64,000 nt of DNA from Flavobacterium sp. W4I14 (lineage in GTDB: Bacteria; Bacteroidota; Bacteroidia; Sphingobacteriales; Sphingobacteriaceae), in contig JAUSZU010000001.1 of assembly GCA_030817875.1 (NCBI GenBank), positions 124,001-188,000 on the forward strand, written 5' to 3'. The translations under genes and the position numbers were made by a program. This document shows positions 41,121 through 50,450 of the stretch, one piece after another. Numbering within the stretch: the first letter of the stretch is position 1; each line of letters begins with the position of its first letter. Under the pieces are notes generated by a model that saw only the letters and a program-made list of their open reading frames with translations, made no database searches and was not told the DNA's origin.

Positions 41121-42044
41121 CTACAAAAAATTATCCTCAGCCCTGTAAGCAGAAATAACAGCCAATTCGCCTTCTTTTCCGCCTTTCGAATTGCCATGCT
41201 CCATACCCATAACTCCTTTATAACCTTTTTTATGCAGGTGTTTGAATAGGTTTTTATAATTGATTTCTCCGGTTGTAGGTTCTTTCCGGCCCGGATTATC
41301 ACCAATCTGGATATAGGCAATTTCATCCCAGCAGCGGTCGATGGTTTTAATTAAGTCGCCTTCGGTACGTTGCATGTGATAAATATCGTAAAGGATTTTA
41401 CACGAAGGACTTTTAACCGCTTTACAAACCGCATAGGTTTCATTTGTTTTTTGCAGGAAAAGCTCTGGGGTATCGCTCAAGGTTTCTAAAACCATAATCA
41501 GACCATGGGGTTCAAAAATTTCTGCTCCGGCACGCATGGCATCAATTACATTGGCAAATTGATTGCCATAAGGCAGGTTGCGTTCGTAAAACCCAGGTAC
41601 TACGGTAAGCCATTTTGCATTACAACGTTTTGCGGCTTCAACCGATTTTTTGCAGGTTTCTACAAATTTATCTTTAAATTCCTTTTTGCCAGTGGTTAAA
41701 GAAGTTTTCCAGTTATCGCCACCATCTACCACAAAAACGCCCATGCGCATACCCAGTTTCGCCAGCAGGTTTCCAATTTTTTCCTGTTCTTCTACTGATC
41801 GGTTTAGGTAACCGTTATCTTCGATAGAACGGAAACCTTTATCGTACATAAACTGGATCTGATCTAAGAAACTCTTGCCTGCATGGTTTTCGAACATGCC
41901 CTGGTGTGGGGCATAATCCATGTTAAAAACCTTATCGCTTAATGTATTATGCTTTTCAGCTGCAAAAGTACCTGTAATTCCGGCGCCTGTGGTTATTGCG
42001 CCAGCAGTTAATAAGCTGTTTCTTATAAATTCACTTCTTTTCAT
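41121..42044 (-). CDS. exported sugar-phosphate isomerase/hydroxypyruvate isomerase-like protein
   Basis: A 307-residue protein with a Tat-type leader (KRSEFIRNSLLTAGAITTGAGITGTFAAE). The body is a xylose-isomerase-like TIM barrel: FMYDKGFRSIEDNGY, MVLETL, ILYDIYHMQRTEGDLI, YIQIGDNPGRKEPTTGEINYKNLFKHL and GVMGMEHG place the metal-binding acidic and His residues of the hydroxypyruvate-isomerase family. Being exported, it may process an uncommon sugar or keto-sugar in the periplasm. It is the last gene of the minus-strand operon with ApbE, Gfo/Idh and SUMF1-like genes; 25 bp separates it from apbE. Confidence 0.83.
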   Translation of the reverse strand: MKRSEFIRNSLLTAGAITTGAGITGTFAAEKHNTLSDKVFNMDYAPHQGMFENHAGKSFLDQIQFMYDKGFRSIEDNGYLNRSVEEQEKIGNLLAKLGMRMGVFVVDGGDNWKTSLTTGKKEFKDKFVETCKKSVEAAKRCNAKWLTVVPGFYERNLPYGNQFANVIDAMRAGAEIFEPHGLIMVLETLSDTPELFLQKTNETYAVCKAVKSPSCKILYDIYHMQRTEGDLIKTIDRCWDEIAYIQIGDNPGRKEPTTGEINYKNLFKHLHKKGYKGVMGMEHGNSKGGKEGELAVISAYRAEDNFL

Positions 42045-42069
42045 CGGTTTGGTTTTAAACGGATAGGTA

Positions 42070-43065
42070 TTAGTGTGTAATTAATTTTTTAAACCCTGTA
42101 GTTAGGGTATCAGCCACTTTGCCATCTTTTTGATGGTATACAAAATAAGCTTCGAGGTTTTTTCTGCTTTCTACAAAGGCAATAGCATCTTTAAGGTGCA
42201 TGGCCATTAAGGCATTGTCGTAGCCATCAGCTGTAATGGCATCATTAGCGTACACTGTTACGCTGATCATTTCATTATCTAGCGGATAGCCTGTTTTGGG
42301 ATCGATCAGGTGTGAAATCTTTTTCTTTCCGCTCTGGTGGAATTTCCGGTAGTTACCAGAGGTGGTGATTGCTCCTGAATTTATCGCAGCGATATGCCTG
42401 ATTACCGGAGTCCCATCCTTATCCGGACCTTCAATACCGATTTTCATGGTTTCTCCATTGGGTTTAGGCCCTGAAATCCGAATTTCGCCCCCCAGTTCGG
42501 CCACGTACTGCTTAATCCCTTTTTTTTCGAGATAAGCGGCAATTAAATCAACACTGTAACCCTGGGCAATTCCGTTTAAATCGATCTGCACGCAAGGCTT
42601 TAGTTTGCTTAATAAACCATTCTTTAATTTTAGGTTTTTCATGCCTACGCAGGCGAGTATCGATTTAATGACTGCTGGATCGGGCTCGTTTTTAGCCTCT
42701 TTTGGCCCAAAACCCCAGGCTTGTACCAATGGAGCAACCGTAATATCGAAAACACCTTTTGTATCCCGATTGATCTCGAAACTCCTTTTGAGCACATCAT
42801 TTATAAAACGGTCGGTTTTGATCTCTTTTTTAGCAGCATTAAATTGATTTATCAATGATCCCTTTTTGTAAAGCGACATCGATAAATCAATTTCGTTTAA
42901 TAAACTATCTATGCCTGCCTTAGTGGCTACACTATCAGTGGCATAGTACATTATAGCATAATCGGTTCCCTGTGCATAACCATTGATTTTATATTGCTTC
43001 ACTTCTTTTTTCAAGGAGAAAGCAAAAATCAGTGGTAAAAGGAAAAGCAAAAACCTATAACGCAT
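42070..43065 (-). CDS. apbE: FAD:protein FMN transferase
   Basis: A 331-residue protein with an N-terminal signal or anchor (MRYRFLLFLLPLIFAFS). ApbE motifs: NGYAQGTDYAIMYY, KGVFDITVAPLVQAWGFG, QIDLNGIAQGYSVDLIAAYL, YVAELGGEIRISG, ISHLIDPKTGYPLDNEMISVTVYA and ITADGYDNALMAM. ApbE covalently attaches FMN to Thr/Ser in exported redox proteins using FAD. No partner with the [ST]GA[ST] flavinylation motif is seen in the operon, so its target is elsewhere. It lies 10 bp from the Gfo/Idh gene, hence the same transcript. Confidence 0.92.
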   Translation of the reverse strand: MRYRFLLFLLPLIFAFSLKKEVKQYKINGYAQGTDYAIMYYATDSVATKAGIDSLLNEIDLSMSLYKKGSLINQFNAAKKEIKTDRFINDVLKRSFEINRDTKGVFDITVAPLVQAWGFGPKEAKNEPDPAVIKSILACVGMKNLKLKNGLLSKLKPCVQIDLNGIAQGYSVDLIAAYLEKKGIKQYVAELGGEIRISGPKPNGETMKIGIEGPDKDGTPVIRHIAAINSGAITTSGNYRKFHQSGKKKISHLIDPKTGYPLDNEMISVTVYANDAITADGYDNALMAMHLKDAIAFVESRKNLEAYFVYHQKDGKVADTLTTGFKKLITH

Positions 43066-43075
43066 CAGTTTAGAT

Positions 43076-44395
43076 TTAAATCACCTTTGCTTGTCCGGGC
43101 ATGGCGATAGGGTATAGTCCTTTTTCATCAGGCATTAACTTCGGATTCGCGTCCCATGCAAAACGCTCTGGCATTAAACTGATGTTAGAAGCTAAAGCCT
43201 CATCCCATTTAATGGTTTGACCAGAGTAAGTAGCATAACGACCGATAATTGCAGAGAATGTACTGGTTGCAGCATAGTCTACATTACTGAATTTATATTC
43301 TCCCTTAGAAACCGCATCGAACAGTTCGTCGTGTTCTGTTTGGTAAGGATTTGCGTTTCCTTTAGTATTGTGGTTATATAGTTCTTTGCCACTGTAATCT
43401 TTCATAATGGCCTGATTGCTGCCTGAAAGAAAAATTTTACCTTTGGTACCTTGAAAAGATTCATCCACACGGTTACTGATCCCCTCGAAATGTCGACACT
43501 GGCTATTGATTACCGCGCCATCTGCATACGTTAATTCGATAGAGTGGTTATCGTAAATTTCTCCGTAATCTTTTCCTGTTCTCCAGGCACGGCTACCTGT
43601 TCCCTGTACCGAAACCGGATGTCCGTTTTTCATCCAGTTGGCAATATCGATATTATGTACATGTTGCTCAACGATATGATCGCCGCATAACCAGTTGAAA
43701 TAATACCAGTTTCTCATTTGGTATTCCATTTCGGTTTGGTTTGCTTTACGCGGACGTACCCAAACGCCACCACTGTTCCAGTATACCTGGCCCGACATGA
43801 TATCGCCAATGGCACCATCGTTAATGCGTTTCATCGACTCGCGATAGTTGGTCTGGTAACGGCGCTGTAAACCTACTACAACATTTAATTTTTTCTTTTT
43901 GGCTTCTTCGGCTGCGGCCAATACCTTTCTAATGCCCGGTGCATCTACAGCAACAGGTTTCTCCATGAAAACTTGTTTGTTCTGTTTAACCGCTTCTTCG
44001 AAATGGATCGGGCGGAAGCCCGGAGGCGTGGTTAATAGCACTACATCGGCTAATGGAATGGCTTTTAAATAAGCATCGAAACCCACAAACTGGCGTTCTT
44101 TTGGAACATCCATCTTTGCTGCAAATTTTCCGCTTAGCGATTGGTAACTGCTGTCCAGGCGATCCTGAAAAGCATCGGCCATAGCCACCAGTTTAATGTT
44201 GAATTTAGTGCTCAAGGCCTGGAAAGCGGCTCCTGTTCCACGGTCGCCACAGCCAATTAAGGCAATTTTAATCGTGTCTGATCCTGAAGCGTAAGCGCCG
44301 GCCAATGGGATACTGCTTAACATTGCACCGCCTGCGAGCATTGCAGTCGCTTTTAAAAAATCGCGACGATCTTGTTGGTTGATTGGTTTTTTCAT
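43076..44395 (-). CDS. Tat-exported Gfo/Idh/MocA-family oxidoreductase
   Basis: A 439-residue protein with a twin-arginine leader (QQDRRDFLKATAMLAGGAML). The Rossmann domain is IALIGCGDRGTGAAFQAL, followed by VLLTTPPGFRPIHFEEAVKQNKQVFMEKPVAVD, where EKP carries the catalytic Lys of the family. The C-terminal alpha/beta domain follows with GDHIVEQHVHNIDIANWM. These enzymes use NAD(P) to oxidise or reduce sugars and inositols; exported members keep the cofactor tightly bound and include glycoside-processing redox enzymes. It is flanked by the SUMF1-like gene (34 bp) and apbE (10 bp). Substrate unknown. Confidence 0.9.
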   Translation of the reverse strand: MKKPINQQDRRDFLKATAMLAGGAMLSSIPLAGAYASGSDTIKIALIGCGDRGTGAAFQALSTKFNIKLVAMADAFQDRLDSSYQSLSGKFAAKMDVPKERQFVGFDAYLKAIPLADVVLLTTPPGFRPIHFEEAVKQNKQVFMEKPVAVDAPGIRKVLAAAEEAKKKKLNVVVGLQRRYQTNYRESMKRINDGAIGDIMSGQVYWNSGGVWVRPRKANQTEMEYQMRNWYYFNWLCGDHIVEQHVHNIDIANWMKNGHPVSVQGTGSRAWRTGKDYGEIYDNHSIELTYADGAVINSQCRHFEGISNRVDESFQGTKGKIFLSGSNQAIMKDYSGKELYNHNTKGNANPYQTEHDELFDAVSKGEYKFSNVDYAATSTFSAIIGRYATYSGQTIKWDEALASNISLMPERFAWDANPKLMPDEKGLYPIAMPGQAKVI

Positions 44396-44429
44396 GTGTT
44401 TAGTTTTTATTTTGGTTAGATAGTGTCGG

Positions 44430-45395
44430 TTAAAAGTCTTTTATAGGTTGTTTGTTGTAATAAGCATCAATTTCTGCTTTTGATGGCGTTTTAGCCGGTC
44501 GTACTAAACGCATGCCTACAAATGGTGCTTCAGGGAACCACCAATTGCTTTTTGGAATCTGTGGATCTAATTGTTTCCATGACGGATCAGACGCTAACCT
44601 AACTGTTGAAGTCAGGTTGTTCGGCGTTTCATCATAAGAGCCACCACGAACTACATTTGGGTAGAGTTTTTCGGGTACTGCCACAGGGTTTTCTGCAGTT
44701 TTATCCTTGCTTCGACTATAGAAATCAGCGATGTATTGATCGTAAGTCCATTCGCTCACGTTTCCGTACATATCAAATAATCCCCAGGCATTTGGTTTTT
44801 TTTGTCCTACCTGATGCGTTTTATTGTCGCTATTGTCTTTATACCAGGCATAATCTCCTAATTTGGTTGCATCATTGCCAAAAGAATAATTGGTTTCTGT
44901 ACCTGCTTTACAGGCATATTCCCATTCGGCTTCTGTTGGTAAGCGGTAGAAAATACCAGTACGCACATAAAGCCATTTGCAAAACTGGATGGCATTATAT
45001 TGTGTCATTGCTACCGCAGGCTGGTGCTCTTTACCCATGCCAAAAGTCATATCGAGATAGGGTTTTGTGGGTCTGGTTACCGCATCTACCTCGGCTGGAA
45101 TAGCACTTGTGCTGGCTTGTTTTTCGTAATCGCGATAAAGAAAAGGTTCGAAAATATCCCAGGTTACTTCATGTTTTCCAATCCAGAAAGCATCGAGTTT
45201 AACCTCGTGAACAGGTTGCTCATCAGGTTTCCCTGTTTTACTTCCCATCTTAAATTTGCCTGCTGGTATAGCCTGCATATCGAATTTTAATTTTGTTCCA
45301 TTAATGGATTGTGTGTACGAGTCACTAGAAGTTTGTGCTGAAATCTGTGCACAAGGATAGGAGATTAATGCTACGGCAATTAACTTTTTAAACAT
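44430..45395 (-). CDS. SUMF1/formylglycine-generating-enzyme-like protein
   Basis: A 321-residue protein with a signal peptide (MFKKLIAVALISYPCAQISAQ). The SUMF1 fold is clear: IPAGKFKMGSKTGKPDEQPVHEVKLDAFWIGKHEVTWDIFEPFL, FCKWLYVRTGIFYRLPTEAEWEYACKAGTETNYSFG, NAWGLFDMYGNVSEWTYD and VRGGSYDE to VGMRLVR. The two catalytic cysteines of true formylglycine-generating enzyme are not evident near the C-terminus, so it is probably a non-FGE family member, of which Bacteroidota have many (GldJ/GldK among them). First gene of the four-gene operon. Confidence 0.88.
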   Translation of the reverse strand: MFKKLIAVALISYPCAQISAQTSSDSYTQSINGTKLKFDMQAIPAGKFKMGSKTGKPDEQPVHEVKLDAFWIGKHEVTWDIFEPFLYRDYEKQASTSAIPAEVDAVTRPTKPYLDMTFGMGKEHQPAVAMTQYNAIQFCKWLYVRTGIFYRLPTEAEWEYACKAGTETNYSFGNDATKLGDYAWYKDNSDNKTHQVGQKKPNAWGLFDMYGNVSEWTYDQYIADFYSRSKDKTAENPVAVPEKLYPNVVRGGSYDETPNNLTSTVRLASDPSWKQLDPQIPKSNWWFPEAPFVGMRLVRPAKTPSKAEIDAYYNKQPIKDF

Positions 45396-45914
45396 AATTT
45401 TTGGTTAGACACACTTATTTTCTAGGTGTTTATCTGGTTACTTTCTGAAACGCTAAAGTAAATAACCACATTTAAAACAAAGAAAACTTATGTAACAATA
45501 AAGGTAAGAAATGTAACATTAAAAGTCAAACTGACAATTAAAGTTGTCGCCATCCTGAGGGATAATTTATTTTGTAAAAATCAATAAAGATGACAGAGGA
45601 TCTTTTTTGGAGTAAATAGGCTACGAGGAATCGTCATTGCGAGGAACGAAGCAATCTTACAACGATCGCTACTAGCGTGCGCTTTAAGATTGCTTCGTTC
45701 CTCGCAATGACGACCTTTCTATAGATTCTGTCAATGGTACTTGTTTCAGGATCTAATTGGCGAAGATCTTTTAAGTCAGTCTTAGTTATAATTAATTGTC
45801 TAAGAGTATTATAGGTAAAAGGTTTTTTGCCACATAAGAAATATAAGGTCATTTAAGCTTATATTTCTTATATGGTTTGTTTTACATTTTGACGAATCAT
45901 CATTGCATGCTGAA
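45396..45914. repeat. intergenic region with GTCATTGCGAGG hairpin (45631-45713)
   Basis: No gene. CGTCATTGCGAGGAACGAAG-CAATCTTA faces TAAGATTGCTTCGTTCC-TCGCAATGACGA, a 28-bp near-perfect inverted repeat separated by about 25 bp. The promoter of the SUMF1-like operon should lie within 45396-45500, where I see no unmistakable box. Confidence 0.75.
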
Positions 45915-47192
45915 TTACCTTCTATCGGTAACTTTATTGCTCAGGTTGGTATAACCAATCAATGTATCCCAGCGCGCACCGGGGCGGCGATAATAAACAA
46001 AGATCTGATAGCTGTTTTCGGTCTGGAAGAATGCACCTTCGAAAGGTTTGGTTTCCATTACCCTGGTGTCTTTATTAAACCAGGCAAACTCATAATCGTA
46101 TAGGCCCTGTTTAAGTATAACATTACCGTAAAACTGTTTCCTGTTGGCATCATATAACAGTTTATTTTCATTGCTCATGGTATAATTGTTAAACCGGCCA
46201 ACAACATAAGCATCGCCATTCGGGCTAGGTGCAGGAGCATTTAATGTAAATAAAACACTCATGTACTCTGCTTCTGTTTTATCGTCACGTCCGTCGGTAT
46301 TACGGATAAAAAAGTTTCCGTTTTCATCGTACTGGTTGGCAAATGCACCAACAGTTCTGGGCGCATCCTGAAAAAGCATCACGTTTACGGATTGATTATC
46401 GCGATAAATATCTTTAACATTATCAGCCTTGTAACGCAAACTCCTCGTATCAAATTTTCTAAATTCGTTGTCTCCCCAGAAATCATTGGTATTGAGGTCG
46501 TTATAAACCAATTGGTTTGGCCTTACAAAAGATGGTTTAGTATTCACCTGGATCGTATTGGCATTGAAGTTTTGCATCACTACTGCTTTTATATCCTGGT
46601 AGGGGTTCGGGATGGGAAAAGCATGGTTAATGGTGAAATTGATTTTTTGCTTGTAGTTTCTGTTTTCAACCTGCATAGAATTGTTTACTTCTGCTGCTAC
46701 GGCAACCTGACTATCGAGGATGTAGAAGCGTTGCGAAATAACAGGTTGGTTTTTATCGCCATCTAAATAAACTTTTAACACATAATTACCCCCAATTTTC
46801 GGCTGTATTTGGGTATTGGGTAAACTGATTTCGTAATGGGTGTATTTTCTTGTGGTGTTGGAAGAATAGCGATAATTGATGATGCGGTCGTCGTTAAAAC
46901 TTCCTAAATAGTCAATACTCGAAATTTTCGAAGTCTCCCATTCTGCGGTACAATGCTCAATGGTATACCAGTAGTTTTTGGTGCCTGCAAGTAAATCGTC
47001 GAACGAAAAAGTGATCGTTTCTGACGAATTGAGCATAATTACAGGCAGGCTCTGCTCTTTATTGCTGTTATAGCAAAGTACAGTTTTAATATTTGGAAGA
47101 TAAATTTTATTCGTGTTGGTAAACGTTTTGTCGTTTTGCGCAAAGGCCAGGGTAGAGATGAAAAATAAAACCGGAATTAATATTTTCTGCAT
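45915..47192 (-). CDS. type IX secretion system plug protein (DUF5103)
   Basis: A 425-residue protein from ATG 47192, which gives a clean signal peptide (MQKILIPVLFFISTLAFAQ). DUF5103 features: IKTVLCYNSNKEQSLPVIMLNSSETITFSFDDL, YWYTIEHCTAEWETSKISSIDYL near the N-terminus and NGDAYVVGRFNNYTMSNENKLLYDANRKQFYGNVILKQGLYDYEFAW in the E-set-like C-terminus. In T9SS this protein plugs the SprA translocon on the periplasmic side when no PorV is bound. It shows that the organism has type IX secretion. Single gene. Confidence 0.9.
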   Translation of the reverse strand: MQKILIPVLFFISTLAFAQNDKTFTNTNKIYLPNIKTVLCYNSNKEQSLPVIMLNSSETITFSFDDLLAGTKNYWYTIEHCTAEWETSKISSIDYLGSFNDDRIINYRYSSNTTRKYTHYEISLPNTQIQPKIGGNYVLKVYLDGDKNQPVISQRFYILDSQVAVAAEVNNSMQVENRNYKQKINFTINHAFPIPNPYQDIKAVVMQNFNANTIQVNTKPSFVRPNQLVYNDLNTNDFWGDNEFRKFDTRSLRYKADNVKDIYRDNQSVNVMLFQDAPRTVGAFANQYDENGNFFIRNTDGRDDKTEAEYMSVLFTLNAPAPSPNGDAYVVGRFNNYTMSNENKLLYDANRKQFYGNVILKQGLYDYEFAWFNKDTRVMETKPFEGAFFQTENSYQIFVYYRRPGARWDTLIGYTNLSNKVTDRR

Positions 47193-47719
47193 GGCTAAAA
47201 GTAAAGTTTTATTGGGAAGTGGCAAAATGGATATACCGTTATGCTTCTTCGTGGTGTCAGATATTTCTATCTGACACTAAATTATGAATTATAAAGAAAG
47301 CCAGATGGTAACATCCGGCTGCACACTTATTTTTTGGATTTTCTAAGGATCGCTTAACAGTCATATGGTAATATCTGACTGCACATTGGATGGTTGCCAC
47401 GGAAACACGGATGGACACGGAAGATTCCAGTGCCTCGTCATGCTCAACATCGGAGATTCTATTAGTACGATCGTCATTCCCGCGCAGGCGGGAATCTTAT
47501 CTGTAGTGTCAAATATTGCTATCTGGCACTAAATGATGAATTCATAAACAAAGTCAGATGGTAGCATCCGTTAACACACTTAGGTTGCAGATGCTTCGTG
47601 CCTCAGCATGACATAGTCTTAAATGTTGTTATCCGTGTTTCTGTGCTTCCGTGACAACAAAAAAAAGCCACAGAATTTCTGTGGCTTTAATATGAATATG
47701 CTTTAATAGGGGGCTAAAA
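47193..47719. repeat. intergenic region with three dispersed repeats
   Basis: No gene. Copies of GTGTCAGATATTTCTATCTG-ACACTAAAT (47255 onward) and GTGTCAAATATTGCTATCTG-GCACTAAAT (about 47503 onward) are relatives, each followed by CAGATGGTA.CATCCG. One CGTCATTCCCGCGCAGGCGG-GAATC unit lies at 47471-47496. Confidence 0.7.
47658..47688 (-). terminator. terminator of the ABC-F gene
   Basis: AAAGCCACAGA-ATT-TCTGTGGCTTT, an 11-bp stem, with a T run on the minus strand immediately after, 32 bp beyond the stop at 47720. Confidence 0.85.
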
Positions 47720-49624
47720 CTATCCTTCCAGCTCCATAATCTCTGCAGCTAAACTTTCCCATTTATTTTGGCTTGCGTCTAACTCCTGCTTTGTCGCTAA
47801 ATAACGTTTGTTGGCTTCAGCTAATTTATCGGCTTTAGCGTAAACATTTTCGTCAGCCAATTCTGCTTCAATATTTTTAACGTTCTGCTCCAGTTCGGTA
47901 ATCAGCTTTTCTGTTTTTTGCAGTTCGTCGTTCAGCTTTTTTAATTGGTTTGCCGTATTTGGCGTAACAACTTTTGGCTGTTCCTTTTTCTCAGGCATTT
48001 TAACCGGAATGGGTTTAGCTACAGGAATTATTCTTTTGCTATTCCATTCTTCATATTCGGCATAAGTACCAGGGTATTGTTTAATTTTTCCGCCTTCGAT
48101 AAACCAGATTTTGTTGGCTACGTTATCTAAGAAATACCTATCGTGAGATACGGCAATAAAAGTACCTTCAAACTGATCTAAAGCCTGGATTAGGATATTA
48201 ACCGATTGAATGTCCAAGTGGTTGGTAGGCTCATCCAGAATCAGGAAATTCGAATCTGTTGTTAATGATTTGGCCAGGGCCACACGCGATTTTTCCCCTC
48301 CTGAAAGCACTTTGATTTTTTTGAAAACATCGTCGCCGGTAAAAAGAAAACAACCTAAAATACTACGTAATTCGGTATCGCTATGTTTTGGGGCAAATGC
48401 CTGTAATTCTTCTAAAATCGAATTTTCTAAATGCAGTGATTCTAACTGGTGCTGCGCAAAGAAAGTGGTGGTAACATTATGACCGGTTTCGCAGAAACCT
48501 TCAAATTTTTCGGTTCCGGCAATCATTCTCAATAAAGTAGATTTACCCTTACCGTTTGCACCGATCAAGGCAATTTTATCACCTTTTTCAATTACGCCTT
48601 CTGCATCATCTAAAATGTGCACATTGGGATAGCTCTTATTGGCGTGTTCTATACGCACCACGTGCCTGCCTGATGGTTTAGAAAATTTGAAAGCGAAATT
48701 TACGGTTGGATTATCATCATCTACATCATCAATACGCTCCATCTTATCTAAGGCTTTCATCCGCGATTGCGCCATTTTAGCCTTACTCGCCTTCGCTTTA
48801 AAACGCTCAATTAAACGCTCTTCCTGCTTTATTTTAGCTTGTTGGTTTTTAAATTCGCCCTTTTGAATTTCGCCACGTAAAGCTTTTTCTTCAACATAGA
48901 AGCTATAGTTACCCGCATATACGGTTAATTTTCCTTTGCGCGATTCGACCGTACGGTTTACAATCTTATCTAAGAAGTACCTATCGTGAGATACGATTAC
49001 AATGGCACCTTCAAAGCCCATTAAGTAGTTTTCCAACCATTTAATGGAAGGTAAATCCATGTGGTTGGTAGGCTCATCCAGCAATAGGATATCAGGTGTT
49101 TGGAGTAATATTTTAGCCAGCATTACACGCATACGCCAACCACCGGAGAAGGTATTTAACGGGCGCAATTGGTCTGCGGTACTAAAACCTAAACCAGCTA
49201 AAATTTCGTTTGCCCTGTATTCGATGTTATAGCCATCTAAAGCTTCAAACTCTTGCTGTTTATCGCTTAATTTAAATAAAACCTCTTCGCTATAATCCGT
49301 TTCGATCTTTTTAAGCAGTTCCTCAATCTCATCATGCAATTGGTTTTGGCGCTCAAAAGCTTCCATGGCCACATGCAAAATGCTATGGTGAGAGTCGTAA
49401 GAAAGTAAATCCTGGTTTAGGTAGCCAATTTTCAGGTCTTTAGACATGGAAACAGTACCCGAACTCGGTGCATATTCGCCTACAATTATTTTTAAAAGTG
49501 TTGATTTTCCTGTTCCGTTGGCGCCGATTAAACCAGCTCTGTCGCCAGGTTTAATGTGCCAGTTCGCGTCATCGTACAAGGCCCTTGAGCCAATCAGGAA
49601 GGTTAAATTATTTATTGAAATCAT
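47720..49624 (-). CDS. ABC-F family ATPase
   Basis: A 634-residue protein from ATG 49624 (MISINNLTF). Two ABC cassettes without transmembrane parts: Walker A GLIGANGTGKST and ALIGANGKGKST, signatures TFSGGWRMRV and LSGGEKSRVAL, Walker B ILLLDEPTNHMDL and FLILDEPTNHLDI, and SHDRYFLD after each. The linker between cassettes (KASKAKMAQSRMKALDKMERID) matches the P-site-tRNA interaction motif region, and a C-terminal coiled coil (TANQLKKLNDELQKTEKLITELEQN) follows, as in Uup/YfmR-type factors. ABC-F proteins act on the ribosome to relieve stalls. An upstream in-frame extension of 17 residues is less likely. Confidence 0.92.
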   Translation of the reverse strand: MISINNLTFLIGSRALYDDANWHIKPGDRAGLIGANGTGKSTLLKIIVGEYAPSSGTVSMSKDLKIGYLNQDLLSYDSHHSILHVAMEAFERQNQLHDEIEELLKKIETDYSEEVLFKLSDKQQEFEALDGYNIEYRANEILAGLGFSTADQLRPLNTFSGGWRMRVMLAKILLQTPDILLLDEPTNHMDLPSIKWLENYLMGFEGAIVIVSHDRYFLDKIVNRTVESRKGKLTVYAGNYSFYVEEKALRGEIQKGEFKNQQAKIKQEERLIERFKAKASKAKMAQSRMKALDKMERIDDVDDDNPTVNFAFKFSKPSGRHVVRIEHANKSYPNVHILDDAEGVIEKGDKIALIGANGKGKSTLLRMIAGTEKFEGFCETGHNVTTTFFAQHQLESLHLENSILEELQAFAPKHSDTELRSILGCFLFTGDDVFKKIKVLSGGEKSRVALAKSLTTDSNFLILDEPTNHLDIQSVNILIQALDQFEGTFIAVSHDRYFLDNVANKIWFIEGGKIKQYPGTYAEYEEWNSKRIIPVAKPIPVKMPEKKEQPKVVTPNTANQLKKLNDELQKTEKLITELEQNVKNIEAELADENVYAKADKLAEANKRYLATKQELDASQNKWESLAAEIMELEG

Positions 49625-49935
49625 TTCGGCTGCAAAAGTACGAAATTTAAAGGCTTTTTTCAGCTGGAATGTCAAATAGGATAAGCCAACAACATTAATT
49701 GGTTATGCGGAAGGCCATACTTGCTAATCGGTATAGCGGTAGCATTAAAAATCATTTTTTGTAAAAACAAAAGCTTTAAGTGCCTGTTTAGTAATTATCA
49801 CTGTTTTAAATTGATACTCGATACAACGCTTATCTGCTCAAGATCCTCAAATTTTATTGATAAAACAGTAACGCATTACAATTGTCAGTGCAGGGTTAAA
49901 TGGTGTTAAATTTTTATGGTGTATAAAAATTATCA

Positions 49936-49966
49936 TATCTTTGTTCTGTAATAAAAATAGTTACAG
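49936..49966 (+). promoter_or_regulatory. Rrf2 gene promoter -7 element and palindromic site
   Basis: TATCTTTG at 49936-49943 fits the Bacteroidota -7 consensus TAnnTTTG. It is followed by CTGTAATAAAAA...TTACAG (49946-49966), an inverted repeat (CTGTAA/TTACAG) ending one base before the start codon. A close copy lies at 50395-50415 before the oxidoreductase gene. A repressor bound here would block transcription start, so autoregulation by the Rrf2 protein is inferred. The remaining upstream gap (49625-49935) shows no gene. Confidence 0.6.
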
Positions 49967-49967
49967 T

Positions 49968-50378
49968 ATGAATAGCAGTCATTTTTCTATATCGCTTCAC
50001 ATCCTTACGCTCCTCGATCAGGTGAAGGGGCAGCTATTGAATTCTGAATATATTGCCGGAAGCATCAACTGTAATCCTGTTTTGGTAAGAAAAGAATTGG
50101 CCAACCTACATAAACATGGTTTTGTGCAGAGCAAGGAAGGAAAGGGTGGGGGTTCTACATTGGCGAAAAATTCTGCCGACATTAACCTGGGCGATGTTTA
50201 TAGGGCGGTTAAGCAAAAAAGCCTGTTGGGCGAAAGCAAAAATGAACCTAATCCCGATTGCCCTGTAGGCAGGCAGATTACCAAACACCTAAACGATTTA
50301 TATGATGAAGCCGAAACCGCTTTGGTGAAAAACCTTTCATCTAAAACATTAAAAGATTTTAGTGCGGGTTTTAAATAA
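49968..50378 (+). CDS. Rrf2-family transcriptional regulator
   Basis: A 136-residue protein from ATG 49968. Winged-helix features: FSISLHILTLLDQVKGQLLNSEYIAGSINCNPVLVRKELANLHKHGFVQSKEGKGGGSTLAKNSADINLGDVYRAVKQ, the core Rrf2 pattern. The cluster-binding three-cysteine set of IscR/NsrR is absent: only one Cys (NPDCPVG) lies in the usual region and another is in the N-terminal HTH. It is thus closer to the YwnA-type group. It sits upstream of an NAD(P)-binding oxidoreductase gene, the same pairing seen in ywnA/ywnB. Both share a palindrome, so it likely represses both. Confidence 0.9.
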   Translation: MNSSHFSISLHILTLLDQVKGQLLNSEYIAGSINCNPVLVRKELANLHKHGFVQSKEGKGGGSTLAKNSADINLGDVYRAVKQKSLLGESKNEPNPDCPVGRQITKHLNDLYDEAETALVKNLSSKTLKDFSAGFK

Positions 50379-50394
50379 AAAATTTTGAGCATAA

Positions 50395-50415
50395 CTGTAA
50401 TAAAAAACATTACAA
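50395..50415 (+). promoter_or_regulatory. second Rrf2-type palindromic site
   Basis: CTGTAATAAAAAACATTACA, matching 49946-49966 at 17 of its first 20 positions and self-complementary (TGTAAT/ATTACA). It lies 36 bp upstream of the oxidoreductase start. The shared site suggests control by the adjacent Rrf2 protein. Confidence 0.6.
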
Positions 50416-50450
50416 TTTAAATTAGATTAATAAATTAAAAATTAAATAAC

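Noticed and set aside
41060..41326. 88-codon minus-strand frame
   Set aside because: Alternative-frame shadow of the isomerase-like gene and adjacent repeats.
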